A stretch of DNA of 64,000 bases from Bedellia somnulentella (GCA_963576735.1 OY755178.1:2480001-2544000); one strand, 5' to 3'. Shown: positions 1 to 10,799, counted from the stretch's first letter. Translations and numbers: made by a program. Notes: a model not told the origin generated them from the letters alone.

Positions 1-509
1 AGCGCTATGATTTATTATGACTAAAAAAGGTTTAAAGCCTCAAGAATGTTTTGAACTTTTGGCTTCTACTTTTGGTGAGTCTTTTTGTTCCCGAGCAACA
101 GTATTCAATTGGTTTGCTGAATTTAAAAGAGGACGGGGATGTCTCGAAGATGAAGCAAAGACAGGACGGCCGCCAACCGCTGTCACGCAAGAAAACGTTC
201 GTGCAGTCGAAAAACTTATTCGCGAAAACCGACGAATTACATATGTAGAGCTAGAGCGAGAACTAGGAATTGGATCAGCAGCAATGCAAACCATAATTCA
301 CGACCACCTTTCTCTCTGTAAACGTTATTCGAGATGGGTGCTGCACAAACTAACCGATGAGCAGAAAGACCGTCGGGTGGATTGGTGCCTATTCATGATA
401 GATAAATTCAACGGAGGCGAGAAAGAAAACGTATATAATATACTGACTGGTGACGAAACATGGCTATAACTATGATCCCGAATCAATCCGTTCACAAAAG
501 CACTGTCAC
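1..509 (+). pseudogene. mariner transposase, N-terminal part, broken
   Basis: Open from 17 to 469. Shows the mariner helix-turn-helix region (ATVFNWFAEFKRGR then DEAKTGRPPTAVT), a second HTH (ITYVELERELGIG), the WVLHKLTDEQKDRRVDWC block and the first catalytic Asp in TGDETWL. A stop follows because the frame shifts: NYDPES resumes in another frame at about 470. The catalytic C-terminal half is missing; sequence from about 510 is a Helitron 3' end. Non-functional. Confidence 0.85.
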
Positions 510-588
510 AAAAAAAAAGCAGTGATCGAAGAAACCTCAGATATTTTTAAAACTATGCTACCCGTGCTAAGCTGGGCCGATCCACTCG
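510..588 (+). mobile_element. Helitron 3'-end fragment
   Basis: Aligns with the last 80 bases of the complete copies at 12224 and 18114 (AGAAACCTCAGATATTT, CTACCCGTG, AAGCTGGG, then CGATCCACT). The terminal CTAG is mutated to CTCG. It directly abuts the mariner fragment. Confidence 0.65.
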
Positions 589-791
589 TTTACTAATAAA
601 AACGTTATTCTGTAATGACTTAAGTTCTTTTGGTAAATTATTGTAAATGCAAATGAATTCTGAATGTCAGAATTTTTCATACATAACCTGTATCTCCGTC
701 AATAAAAATCTTTATCTCCGACAGTAAAAATATTTGTCTCCGACATTGAAATTACAGACTTCGTGAGATTTGACAAATTCTATTTTCGTAC
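589..791. other. spacer with short imperfect repeat
   Basis: Contains three imperfect copies of a roughly 22-bp unit around ATCTCCGACAGTAAAAATA between about 690 and 750. Nothing else recognised. Confidence 0.4.
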
Positions 792-1425
792 ATACATACA
801 TATACTCACGGCTATAAATCCCTTAACGGGTAGTCAGAGCTTTGGAATGAGAAATTCTTTAGCCACTTTTGGAAGTTGATTTGGGAGATAACATAAACGT
901 AAAAACATAAACGTTCACGCCGTTTATCCCCGAAGGGGTTGGCAGAGGTACCAATACATCTGAACTCACATGGCAGCGCCACCTAGTTACCAGAGAAGGT
1001 ACCCACGTTTTGCTTAGACAGTGTACTCACGTGATAGGGGCAGGCCTATCGCCGTTTTGTACGAATACACTGTCACATGACTAAGTACAACTCAGCCATG
1101 TGGGTTTCCTCACGATTTTTTCCCTCACCGTTAACAACCATGATAAATTAACCACACATATGACTTTAGAAAAGACAAATTAGTGTAGGCCCGACTCAGG
1201 ATTGGAACGCACGCCCTTCTGTTTTCGGGCGGGTGTTCTACCCACTGGACTATCATGTCGTTTTCGATTTGGGAGAAGGTGGTTTAAATAAATGTTTTTT
1301 GGTGACGGGTCTCCAACCACATCGCCCAAAATCACCTAAAAAGCCCCTATACCCTTAGTCGCCTCTTACGATCACCCACGGGTAGGAATGGGGTAGTGTT
1401 ATTCGAAGCCGACACTACACGGCAA
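792..1425 (-). mobile_element. SINE-A split by a SINE-B insertion
   Basis: Reverse-complement SINE-A with a (CATA)n start at 792. Its two parts, 792-888 and 1266-1425, are separated by SINE-B. Belongs to the subfamily with CCCTTAACGGGGTAG and CACCCACGGGTAG. Confidence 0.85.
889..1265 (-). mobile_element. SINE-B, full length, nested in SINE-A
   Basis: Runs from the reversed (TTATG)-type tail to the tRNA-like head. Flanked by an 11-bp target-site duplication GATTTGGGAGA (878-888 and 1266-1276), so it inserted into an existing SINE-A. Confidence 0.85.
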
Positions 1426-2300
1426 AAATATAAATATAAATAGAAGTGATGGTCATGATATTGAGTCATTTGAACAGGGGTCTACATAAATTGTATGGTT
1501 TTTTTCCACATTTTGCTCGCAAACATATTTTTTTTAGACAAAAAGACTTTATAAAAATTTGTTGAGTTTCCCTATATTATGATGTTGTATCTGATTATGG
1601 ATCCAACATATCCTGGTAATGTTTGTATTTCTGAAACTAGGGCTTCTCTTTTTTGGCATTTAAAGCCGCGACTATATTTATTATGTAGTTTAATAAAGAT
1701 TTTCGGTTCAGATCTTTAAGCCTTTAGTTTATTAACTGACTATGTCATTTAACCTTTTTGTCACTAAAGCCCTAATGCAAGTGGTCTATAACCATATTTT
1801 CATTTTTTTATGCCTGAATAAGCGTATGTGTGCAAAGCAATAGTTATTTCATTACCATCATAACTATTTTCATTTATTAAATTAATTGGTTTGTTTTCCA
1901 TCGTACTGGTAAGTTAATTTTTTTGCCAATTACCAGTAGCTTTCTATTGGCTTAAAGGATTATTTACTAGTACATTGTATTTAGTCAACCACGACCATGC
2001 TGTTGAGGATGTTTCCTCAAGATAACAATCGTACATACGTATATGTGGCACAAAACAAATAATAGTCTAGCTCTAGTCTCTTTTCGTTGATGATTTGTTT
2101 TTAGCGTTTCGAATCCGTGCTTTTTTTTGCCAGGTTAGGAACCCAGGCTTTAACTAAAATATGAAAGGTAAATGTTATTGCCTTCTACACGCACGTACGT
2201 ACGCTTAGTTAGTAATACAAAGAACGGTGACATAATAAAACATGCGTACATATATTCAACCAAGAAGAGCAAGCCAGAGCTCTAGAATTAAACCTCTTCA
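1426..2300. other. no feature recognised
   Basis: AT-rich unique-looking sequence. No exon, RNA or repeat that I recognise. Confidence 0.5.
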
Positions 2301-2588
2301 TGAGGTTTGATAGTAAAAAGTTTGTGAAATAAAGGACGAGGTTTGATAGTAAAAAGTTTGTGAAATAAAGGACGAGGTTTGATAGTAAAAAGTTTGTGAA
2401 ATAAAGGACGAGGTTTGATAGTAAAAAGTTTGTGAAATAAAGGACGAGGTTTGATAGTAAAAAGTTTGTGAAATAAAGGACGAGGTTTGATAGTAAAAAG
2501 TTTGTGAAATAAAGGACGAGGTTTGATAGTAAAAAGTTTGTGAAATAAACGATGAGGTTTGATAGTAAAAAGTTTGTGAAATAAAGGG
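2301..2588. repeat. 36-bp minisatellite, about 8 copies
   Basis: Tandem unit of 36 bp containing GAGGTTTGATAGTAAAAAG and TTTGTGAAATAAAGGAC, about eight nearly identical copies. Because 36 is divisible by three, long repetitive open frames appear on the minus strand; I treat these as artefacts. Confidence 0.95.
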
Positions 2589-3054
2589 TGTTTGGTGATA
2601 GCTCTCCACCAACAACGTCGCTGACCAACTACTTAAAATCCTCGACACCCTAGGACGCCCTGTATTTCATCTTCGAGCATTGTATATAAATTCTACGAAA
2701 TTGCTGTACATCACATATAATAAATATGAATAGACGACCGCAATATATAAAATATTTTCAAATTTTCCATACTATTTTTTGCAGAAATATTTAAAATTTA
2801 ATATATTTTTGAACAAAAAAAGCACCGCCTTTAGCTTTTTGACGGAAACCCAATTTTTCATACAAAATTCAATAAATAACGCAGTAGCTACGTATGCATT
2901 TTGATATTTTTGAAATATATTTTTAACCATGCATTCAAACCCGATGTAAATGGGACCACCTTGGAAGCATATCCAACCGAGCAGAAAATCCATTTTAAAG
3001 ATCAATTCACTATTAGCAGAGTAATCCCGAAACATACAATACAAATAAAAAAAC
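2589..3054. other. no feature recognised
   Basis: AT-rich. A 90-codon minus-strand open frame at 2772-3044 resembles nothing I know and lacks coding character. Confidence 0.4.
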
Positions 3055-3298
3055 CCGTGTAGTGCCAGCTTAGAATGTCACCACCCCTTTTTACCCACGG
3101 ATGTCGTAAGAGGCTACTAAGGTAATGGGGATTTTTTAATGTGGTTTTGGGCGGTGCGGTTGGAGACCCATCACCAACGATACTTTATTTCTACCATCTT
3201 GTCCCCTATCAACTTCCAAATGTGGCTGCGGGATTTCTAGCTCTGAAGCTCTGGCTACCCCTTTTTGGGATTTATGGCCGTGAGTTTATGTATATATG
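3055..3298 (+). mobile_element. SINE-A
   Basis: Full-length copy from CGTGTAGTGCCAGC to GGCCGTGAGTTTATG. Subfamily with CTACCCACGG, ACGATACTTTATTTC and TATGGCCGTGAG. Confidence 0.85.
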
Positions 3299-3834
3299 GT
3301 ATTACACAAGTATATAATATGTATTTATGTAGGTAAAAAAACATCGAATGCAATTAAACCTACATTTTGAACTCGTTCGAAAACAATAAAAATAAACACA
3401 AAGTAGTAATAACTTTTCCACACAAAACCTGTAAATGGAACAACGACACGCGACAAAGCCATGACGATATTAACTACATTAACATTGTCACCCACTGAGA
3501 AAGCATATAATTTCGAAAATGAGTGACCGCATTAAAAACTGTCACTCCGCTATTAACTATTGGATGTCGCTTAATGTCATACTTAGTTTAATTATAAGTT
3601 TACGCCATCCAGTAAATTAAGTAAGGCTGTATTATACAAGTTGTGTAGCTTTTAAAATAACTGTCATTTTAGTTTAGCGTGGTTTTGTAAATGCGTTGTC
3701 CCGTAAGTGGTAATGACGTAGAAGGAATAAAGTAATCATTCATCGTGTGAAAGATCAAGGATAATATGTCCTTATGTCCGATTGCAACTTGTCAAAGTTG
3801 ATTTTATGAAGAATATTTGTGATTACTTACTTAC
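3299..3834. other. no feature recognised
   Basis: AT-rich, no recognised element. Confidence 0.4.
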
Positions 3835-3915
3835 TTATACTCATTCCCGTTGTTCCCATTAGGGTAGGCACAGACTATAAATCGCCACTATGTATCCTGA
3901 CAAATGTCTCTTCCT
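3835..3915 (-). mobile_element. LINE-R 3'-end fragment
   Basis: GTTCCCATTAGGGTAGGCA and ATCGCCAC match the reversed 3' end of LINE-R. Severely 5'-truncated. Confidence 0.6.
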
Positions 3916-4054
3916 TCCGTAACATTTATAATTTTATTTTATTAGGAACATCAACAGCGATATAAGTAATAATAATAAAACATTGTAACAGGTTCTTAAT
4001 AATTTTATTAAGTCATCATATATTTTGGTTCGTTTTTTTTTTATTTTATAACTC

Positions 4055-4210
4055 ATGTTTTATTTTAAGTTTTTTTTTTGTAACTTATATATTATTATTT
4101 TTTTTTCTTTTGTTGTAAAACCAACCTTAATATTATTTTGTTGTTATGTTTCATGTATTGTTTACCCAAACTTAGCAATGAATAAATGTTTTTCTTTCTT
4201 TCTTTCTAAA
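4055..4210 (+). mobile_element. non-LTR element 3' end with (TTTC)n tail
   Basis: Ends in ATGAATAAATG followed by (TTTC)n, the form of a LINE 3' end. A similar terminus in reverse is at 31146. Family not named. Confidence 0.45.
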
Positions 4211-4424
4211 ACACAGTTAATAATAGAAATCAAGTAAGGCGAATAACAGATGTTTACAGATGCACAGAATACTCGTTCATATCTTACAATAACTTTGTTT
4301 TTTTATTAAATTTGATGAGCCTCCAAGGAGGCCGTCCTTCACTAAATGCTGTTGCTTCACATTTAAATCCAAATAGGATAATAGTTCGTATTGATGTATG
4401 TCAGACACTTACTAAATCCCTAGA

Positions 4425-4629
4425 CGCGGTAGCTAGAGAGTTGCAAATGGAAATTCTTCAGTCACTTTTGGAATTTCAGTGGGGATTGTAAGATAGAGGA
4501 TGTTGGTAATGGGTTTTCGATCGTATTGCTCCAAAAATTACTTAAACAGCCCCAACACCCTTAGACTTCTCTTATGAACACCCCTAAGAAGAAATGCTGT
4601 AATGTTATTCTAAGTTGATACTATACAGC
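4425..4629 (-). mobile_element. SINE-A, degraded
   Basis: Diverged copy recognisable from TTCTTCAGTCACTTTTGGAA through ATTCTAAGTTGATACTATA. An old insertion. Confidence 0.65.
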
Positions 4630-4865
4630 AAATGTACATGAATTGCTCTTAATTTTTTGTCTTGCTTTAATATTGAAGCTACCCATGAATCGATATATAA
4701 GGTGACGAACGGATTTTCGGTTCTTTAAGGCTCGGACTGCTGCGTACGGAATCTCCCCCGTCCGAGAAAAAATCGAATTCGGCATGCAATTGACTACAAG
4801 CGGTCCGTTTTGATTCGGAGAAAAAATTACTATAGCCGTGTAGTGTCGGCTTAGAATAACACTAA

Positions 4866-5248
4866 TTTTTAAATCTTTTTGTTCATGAAAACCTCATGTG
4901 GGGATTATTACTAATAAATAAAGAATAAATCAAGGAAAGAAAAATTTCGACACAGGCGGGATTCGAACCCGCGACCTCGGGTATACGCCCCCGTCGCTCT
5001 TGCCAATTGAGCTACCGTGTCAATGGCTGCCAGCGCGAAAATCTTCTATCCTTTATTTCTTTTACACGTTTTAGTAGTGTTTGCGTTTCCTACCTCCGAA
5101 TTTTTTACTAATTCGGAAGGCCACTTGTCTATCTTTTCAGATAGAATGCAAATGTTGAAAACGCCTAACTATCACATAATTTTTAAATCTTTTTGTTCAT
5201 GAAAACCTCATGTGGGGATTATTACTAATAAATAAAGAATAAATAAAG
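4866..5248 (-). mobile_element. SINE-C, composite of two copies
   Basis: Reverse orientation: 3' tail (GTTCATGAAAACCTCATGTG), tRNA-like head (about 4950-5021), 5' region (GGCTGCCAGCGCGAAA, CACGTTTTAGTAGTG), then a second tail piece at 5168-5248. Preceded by a 27-bp SINE-A 5' fragment at 4836-4862. The head has an extra C in the anticodon arm. Confidence 0.75.
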
Positions 5249-5442
5249 GGTAGCCAGAGCTTTGGAATGAAAAATGCCTCAGCCACTTCTGGAAGTTGAG
5301 TTGGGAAAAGATGGTAAAAATAAAGGTTTTCGGTAATGGGTCTCCAACCGCATCGCCCAAAAATCCAATACCCTTAGTCGCCTCTTACGACACCCGTGGG
5401 TAGAAAGGGGTAGCGACATTCTAAGCCGGCACTACACGGCAC
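5249..5442 (-). mobile_element. SINE-A, 3' end missing
   Basis: Begins at GGGTAGCCAGAGC and runs to GGCACTACACGGC. The normal 3' end and TATG tail are replaced by the SINE-C tail. Confidence 0.8.
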
Positions 5443-5643
5443 CCTCAAAAACTTATAAATTAAGACATTAAATCTAATGTTAGTAACAAAGCATATATAC
5501 TTAAAACTAAAACCAAGCTAACCAAGCTAATATTAATTATTACCTAACTACCATATTCCAAGAATTAGTATTTAAATCAGGGATCTCCTTAGGCTTCTAT
5601 TTTACCATTAAGCTTATTTGAAACGGAGATATTTATCAAATTG

Positions 5644-5890
5644 GCTGTGTAGTGTCGGCTTAGAATAGCACTACCCCATTTCTTCCGGTGGAAGTACGTA
5701 AAAGGCGACTAACGGTATTGGGGCTTTTTATTGGATTTTTGGGCGATGTGGTTGGAGACCCATCACCAAAAACCTTTATTTTACCGCCTTTTCCCCACTC
5801 AACTTCCAAAAGTGGCTGAGGAATTTCTAATTCCTTAGCTCTGGCTACCCCTTCTAGGGATTTATAGCCGTGAGTATATGTATGTATGTA
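5644..5890 (+). mobile_element. SINE-A
   Basis: Full length with (TATG) tail. Main subfamily (TTCTTCCGGTGGG, CTAACGGTATTGGGG). Confidence 0.85.
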
Positions 5891-5959
5891 ATTAATAGCG
5901 TATAACTTCCACAACATCCATCAAACAACCATCCCTTGCCATTTACGTAAAGTAATTAC

Positions 5960-6014
5960 TTGGCTCTGGTTACCCCTTCTAGGGAATTATAGCCGTGAGT
6001 ATATGTATGTATGT
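5960..6014 (+). mobile_element. SINE-A 3' fragment
   Basis: Only the last 55 bases (CTCTGGTTACCCCTTCTAGG to the TATG tail). Consistent with 5' truncation. Confidence 0.7.
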
Positions 6015-6539
6015 ATATTTAACAAACTGAAAAACCGAATCGAAGTCTTAGTCCTGTAAAGTATATTTGTACAAAACAGTGATAGGTCTCTACCCCTTGT
6101 CACAGGGATGAAAACGTGGGTATTTTCCATACCAGATGAAAAAAAACAACTGATGTACAAAAGTATTTGTACCTCTGCCATCCCATTGGAGATTCACAGT
6201 GTGAAAGTTTGAGTAACCTAACAAATTGTACTCCTCACGGAATACCGATGAAGCATTTTAATTGTCGAAATATTCAAAATAGCAAAGTCGTAAAGATACA
6301 CGGAGGAGATTAATGACCGCCGCACGATTTCTGAGGAAGCGTCGATTTACTGAGCTTTTAATGAAATTTACTATTACGCCTTTTATCTTGAAGGTATAAG
6401 CGCAGGCCTTTGAACATCACGTGACTTTAGTTTACTTATATTGCTTCAGGGAAGTTATATTAATAGTTTTATTTGTTTATTCTATTTGCATTATCATATG
6501 CAAAAGTTGTTACGTACTTAAATAATATTAACTTGAGAC
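6015..6539. other. no feature recognised
   Basis: A SINE-B-like piece may lie near 6060-6120 (TATTTGTACAAAACAG, CCCCTTGTCACAGGG). Otherwise featureless. Confidence 0.3.
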
Positions 6540-6683
6540 GTGGACTTTTACTTTAGGCTTCGTAAGAAGGCTAAGGATCACCCAAAGTATTCCCGAAGAG
6601 TTTTGGAGGTTTACTACGCGACAAGAAGATCCGTTGAAGTACTAAGGTTTCTGACGCAGCCCAAAGTGCAAAACATTAATGAA

Positions 6684-7108
6684 ATTGGCTTAGACCTCGT
6701 TTTTAAAACGTACCTTTTTATATTTAAATCGATAAAAGACATCAAACTTAACAACTTTGTCTAAAGAATGCTTCTCTAAAATATTGTAATTTTCAAAATA
6801 AATAATAATTAAAAAGTGTCAACTCTAGATCAAACTGAGAAAGTATCAAGAAGTTCTTTGCCTCAGCTAAAATTAAAATAAAAAACTTATGGTCAAATCA
6901 CAAGATATTTTTTTTTATTTAAGCTGAGGCTAAGTACCTTACTATACTTTCTCAGTTTGATCTAGGTACGACACTTTTTGATCATTATTTATTTTGAAAA
7001 TTACAATATTTGAGATAAGCATTCCGTAGGCAAAGTTGTTTAGTTTGATGTCTTTTATCGATTTAAAACATAAAAGCGTATGTTTTAAGAACGAGGTCTA
7101 GGCCAATT
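6684..7108. mobile_element. foldback MITE with long inverted repeats
   Basis: Two arms read inward as AATTGGCTTAGACCTCG ... AAAGACATCAAACTTAAC and its reverse complement (GTTTAGTTTGATGTCTTTT ... CGAGGTCTAGGCCAATT), about 190 bp each with mismatches, around an AT-rich centre. One arm also occurs inside the hAT-type element near 28300-28430. The adjacent 6540-6683 open frame (LRKKAKDHPKYSRRVLEVYY) is coding-like, but I do not recognise it. Confidence 0.7.
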
Positions 7109-7233
7109 AAGAACGTCACATTGCTCCCAAAACGGTGGGCCAGTAGGGTCGAAGTTTCTGGAGTGGCGGTCACGTACCGGCCGACGCGACGCCGTGTAGC
7201 TAGGCTTCTCTCGAGGTCGACATGACATGAATG

Positions 7234-7427
7234 CATACATTGATATACTCACGGCCATAAATCCCAAAAAGGGGTAGGCAGAGCTTCAAAACTAGAAATC
7301 CCTCAGCTACATTTGAAAGTCTCTAACCGCATCACGAAAAAAGCCCCGCACTCTTAGTCACCTCTTATGACACCCATGGGGTAGGTAGAAAGGGGTAGTA
7401 ACATTTTGAGCCGGCACTACACGGCCA
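7234..7427 (-). mobile_element. SINE-A, internally shortened
   Basis: Flanked by AGGTCGACATGAC and AGGTGGACATGAC, a 13-bp target-site duplication with one mismatch. Lacks part of the middle. Confidence 0.8.
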
Positions 7428-7440
7428 AGGTGGACATGAC

Positions 7441-7605
7441 TACTTGGTGAAGATGTTATTAAAGGAAAGAAAAATTTCGACACTGGCGGGGTTCGAACCC
7501 CGCCAGTGTCGAAATTTTTCTTTCCTTTAATAACATCTTTTATTTATGAGTAATAATCCCCACATGAGGAATTCATGTCAAAAAACATTAAATTACTTGG
7601 TGAAG
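7441..7605. mobile_element. SINE-C foldback insertion with perfect 90-bp palindrome
   Basis: 7450-7494 and 7495-7539 are exact reverse complements meeting at TTCGAA, the B box of the tRNA-like head. The insertion is bounded by TACTTGGTGAAG (7441-7452 and 7594-7605), a 12-bp target-site duplication. The right half continues into the normal SINE-C tail. Confidence 0.85.
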
Positions 7606-7696
7606 GTTGACAGACAGCTAACTAGAACATGATCCGGAAATATCTAAAGAAGGCCTATATTCAGCAGAAGACGTCTTTTGGGTGTTAATCTGAATT

Positions 7697-7907
7697 TATC
7701 TGAATAGGCAAATACTTCAGCCACTTTTAGAAGTTAGATGGGGAAAGGAAAAGAGAAATAATGGCGTATAAACTATCGTTGTTTATGGGTCTCTCCTCCA
7801 ACCATATTGCCCAACGATCACTCAAAAAGCCACTAACCGTAGTCGCTTCTTACACATCCCACGGCGAAATTGGGGTATTTAAATTCTAAGCCGACATTAT
7901 ACAGCTA
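7697..7907 (-). mobile_element. SINE-A, degraded
   Basis: Recognisable from CTTCAGCCACTTTTAGAAG to GCCGACATTATACAGC, with several small indels. Confidence 0.65.
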
Positions 7908-8579
7908 ACAGCCGGTTTCACAACTGAGCATTCTAGCTCTGTCAGTTGAGTTTTTATCAAACTCTGAGTTATTACTAACGTTTAAGGTGTTTCACAAAAC
8001 AAACAATGCTCGTTGCTAGTATGTGATCAACAAAGCATCTATGTCAGATGTAATCAAGATTTATGAACGTTTCAATTTACTCACAAAAACCGGAAACTTA
8101 CCGATAAAGTTATATTTCTGTAATTATACCTTAATATAAATAGCAATTGAATCTAAGAACTCGATTGAATTATGTTTCATTAGAAGTTACATTTATAAAA
8201 AGGTTTTGAGACCATTTGAATAAAAAAATAAAATAAACAAACAAAAAGCTTGGGGAAAAGGAACGTATATACGTCAATACCTCTATTCGTCAAGCCAATC
8301 TCACTCATCAATCGTCAAAATTGTATCAAGTTCAGTTCTAGTACCATGAAGCTTGTGAGAGCGCGTTTGTCACATGAGAAGTGAGAAACTGACAGATTGC
8401 TCATACAAAATCGATCGGTATATCACTTCTCACATGACATACTCGCTCTCACACGCCTTATGCTACAGGCGCTGTTCTGTACGTTTGCTTTGTTTTTATT
8501 TATTTATATGTGTTTGTGTTTAGATGTCTAGCATGTATATTCATGAATGAGAAAAGATATTCACGGATATACGTGGAAT
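7908..8579. other. no gene; contains an inverted repeat
   Basis: 8345-8460 holds a diverged palindrome: TGTGAGAGCGCG ... CACATGAGAAGTGAGAAAC, facing CACTTCTCACATGACATAC ... CTCTCACACG. Possibly a small MITE. Nothing else recognised. Confidence 0.4.
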
Positions 8580-8590
8580 CTTTTGTAGTG

Positions 8591-8952
8591 TGTAACAACC
8601 GTGATAGCCTAGTAAGTAGAACATTCGGTTAACGTGCAAACGACTAGTGTTCAAATCCTGGGTCGGGCCTACACCAATTTGTCTTTTCTAAAGACATATG
8701 TGTGGTTAATTTATCATGGTTGTTAACGGTGAGGGAAAACATCGTGAGTTGTACTTAGTCATGTGACAGTGTATTCGTACAAAACGGCGATAGGCTTGCC
8801 CCCTATCACGTGAGTACACTGTCCATGCAAAACGTGGGTACTCTGAACACCAGGTGACAAAGTCACGTGATGTTCAGAAGTATTAGTACCTCTGCCAACC
8901 CCTTCGGGGATATTCGGCGTGAACTTTTATGCTTATGCTTATTACTATTATG
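8591..8952 (+). mobile_element. SINE-B, full length
   Basis: tRNA-like head (TAGCCTAGTAAGTAG, B box GTTCAAATCCTGG) to GGCGTGAACTTTTATG and a variant tail. Flanked by CTTTTGTAGTG at 8580-8590 and 8953-8963, an 11-bp target-site duplication. Confidence 0.85.
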
Positions 8953-8963
8953 CTTTTGTAGTG

Positions 8964-9796
8964 CAAAACACCGTGGAAGTGGAACAAAAGTGGAAAGAGA
9001 ATCCAAATGCTTCGGCGTATTTTGCACCGAGGTATCTGCTGTGGCTCCTTTAGATGATAATGATGTATCCGAAGATATCTCCAGAAAGTAGTCGAAAGAA
9101 ATGTGTTTACTTCACAAATTTGAAATTAAGTACGGTTTAAGACGCCGAATTTAACAACTTAACTCTCACCTTCTCAAATCAGCGATGATTACTGTTTGAG
9201 TGTTGCCAAACGAGTTCAGAAACGCAAATTTCAACATTTACTCAGACCAAATACCTATAGACAATACCCATTCTTTATCTCTCTAGTTGTATATGCTCTA
9301 AGAACATTTATGTCGAATTATTGATTGATGCTCAACATTTTGAGCATACAATAAAAATTTGATTTCTCAATTAATTTATTCATTTGAATTCTCAATTGTG
9401 AAATCGGCCGTAAGTCTTTCTTTAAGTTACTTGACTTTTACGGAAATTTACGACGGGAACGCCATGGCGGCAGCGTCTCGGTGTTCCCGTGTTAATAATG
9501 TTTTAAACCTCTTAAAAGTTTTGTAACCGTTATGGTTGTTTTAAGTAACACTTGATAAATAAAATGACTCGCTCCAAAATTATATTATCCCTATTATACA
9601 AAACAACATTTATAGTCTTAGCTAATCAAACAACTCATATTATGAATACATAATAAATGTGGTAGTCGCGACGGACTGAACTATAGCTTGTCGAGAAGGG
9701 GTTCCCTCAGCATAAAACATCAAAATAAATTTAAAAATTATGAGGGATAATGCCAAAAAGTAACAACACATACATACATATGTACGGGGGATATGC
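8964..9796. other. no feature recognised
   Basis: AT-rich with a somewhat GC-richer patch near 9440-9500 (GGGAACGCCATGGCGGCAGC). No open frame or repeat I recognise. Confidence 0.4.
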
Positions 9797-10023
9797 CAAA
9801 CATACATACATACATATACTCACGCCGTTAGTTCCCATTGGGGTAGGCAGAAACTATCGATCGGCACTTAGTACGATCCTGGCAAACCTCTCTACATTCT
9901 CATCATCTTCTCTTCATTCACATCCATCAATCTTTTCATACATGCTCCAGACTCCTGCCTTTTTGAGCACATTTTCTATTTGATCGAAATGTGTCCTCCG
10001 AGATCGTCCTCTACTAACATTAC
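9797..10023 (-). mobile_element. LINE-R 3'-end copy
   Basis: Reversed (TATG) tail then ACTCACGCCGTTAGTTCCCA and the codons of the C-terminal region (CATCCATCAATCTTTTCATAC). 5'-truncated. Confidence 0.75.
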
Positions 10024-10041
10024 CAAAACTAACTAAGAAAC

Positions 10042-10705
10042 TAGATACTCAAAAATTATGAAATTAATTCTTTATTACAAGTATCGATCTTTTCAAAGTA
10101 TTCACCCTGAGCACGTATACACTTTTCCATACGTCTGAAGTTGGGAAATACTTGTAACCACTCTTCTTTAGATACCTCAGAAATCTCGAAATTATAGGCA
10201 ACCAGCGCATCTTCTTTGCTTTCAAACCTCTTCTCCTTTAGTTTTTCTTTGATTTTTGAAAACAAGTAAAAATCACAAGGCGCTAGTTCAGGGGAATATG
10301 GCGGGTAAGAGAGAATTGACACATTTTTCGAGTTGAAAAAATCTAGTGTTCTGGCAGACGTGTGCGATTTGGAGTTCACCGTTCTTTCATTCTCTAGCAC
10401 AACAATAGTAATATGACCCGTTTTGCAGAAAGACGAGGCGACCATTTGTTTCTGTGTGCTTCGTGCACGGCGACATTTCGTTGGAGTTGGCTCGTCTTCA
10501 AAGCACCATACAGTCGACTGTCGCTTTGATTCGGGATCATAGTCATGTTGCAATGTTTGGTCACCAGTCAGTATATCATATACGTTTTTTTCTGGCCTCC
10601 GTTGAATTTATCTATCATGAATAGGCACCAATCCACCCGACGGTCTTTCTGCTCATCGGTAAGTTTGTGCGGCACCCATCTCGAACATCATTTGCTAATT
10701 TCCGA
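10042..10705 (-). pseudogene. mariner transposase, C-terminal part, broken
   Basis: Reads through the WVPHKLTDEQKDRR-like block, then YDPESKRQSTVW, and ends with PPYSPELAPCDFYLF (third catalytic Asp) and KIKEKLKEKRFESKEDAL. The usual second catalytic block (HDNARPH in the family) is replaced by LENERTVNSKSHT, so it is probably inactive even apart from its truncation. Same family as the fragment at 1-509; the two overlap by about 170 bp of near-identical sequence in opposite orientations. Confidence 0.85.
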
Positions 10706-10799
10706 ATTTCCTGACTTAAAATCTTTGGCATTTTAAAAAGAATGTATCCTGCTATAATTATGAAAATCAGTTTTGATGAAGCGGAATCTTTGTTAAAAG

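Noticed and set aside
2209..2648. Repetitive proteins FYYQTSSFISQT and LYFTNFLLSNLV
   Set aside because: Artefact of a 36-bp tandem repeat, a multiple of three, read in two frames.
5660..5917. Recurrent 60-100 codon open frames with HTYTHGYKSLEGVARAKELEIPQPLLEV and GDGSPTASPKN
   Set aside because: They are the reverse strand of SINE-A (also 17594, 38064, 56474, 15600). No start context, no splice sites, appear only where SINE-A is.
7450..7539. Perfect palindrome as an assembly artefact
   Set aside because: A target-site duplication surrounds it and other SINE-C copies are also inverted, so a real foldback insertion is more likely; not excluded without reads.
8867..9091. Open frame starting MMFRSISTSANPFGDIRRE
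   Set aside because: Starts inside SINE-B 3' sequence (also at 19004 and 50959 in reverse). Not a gene.
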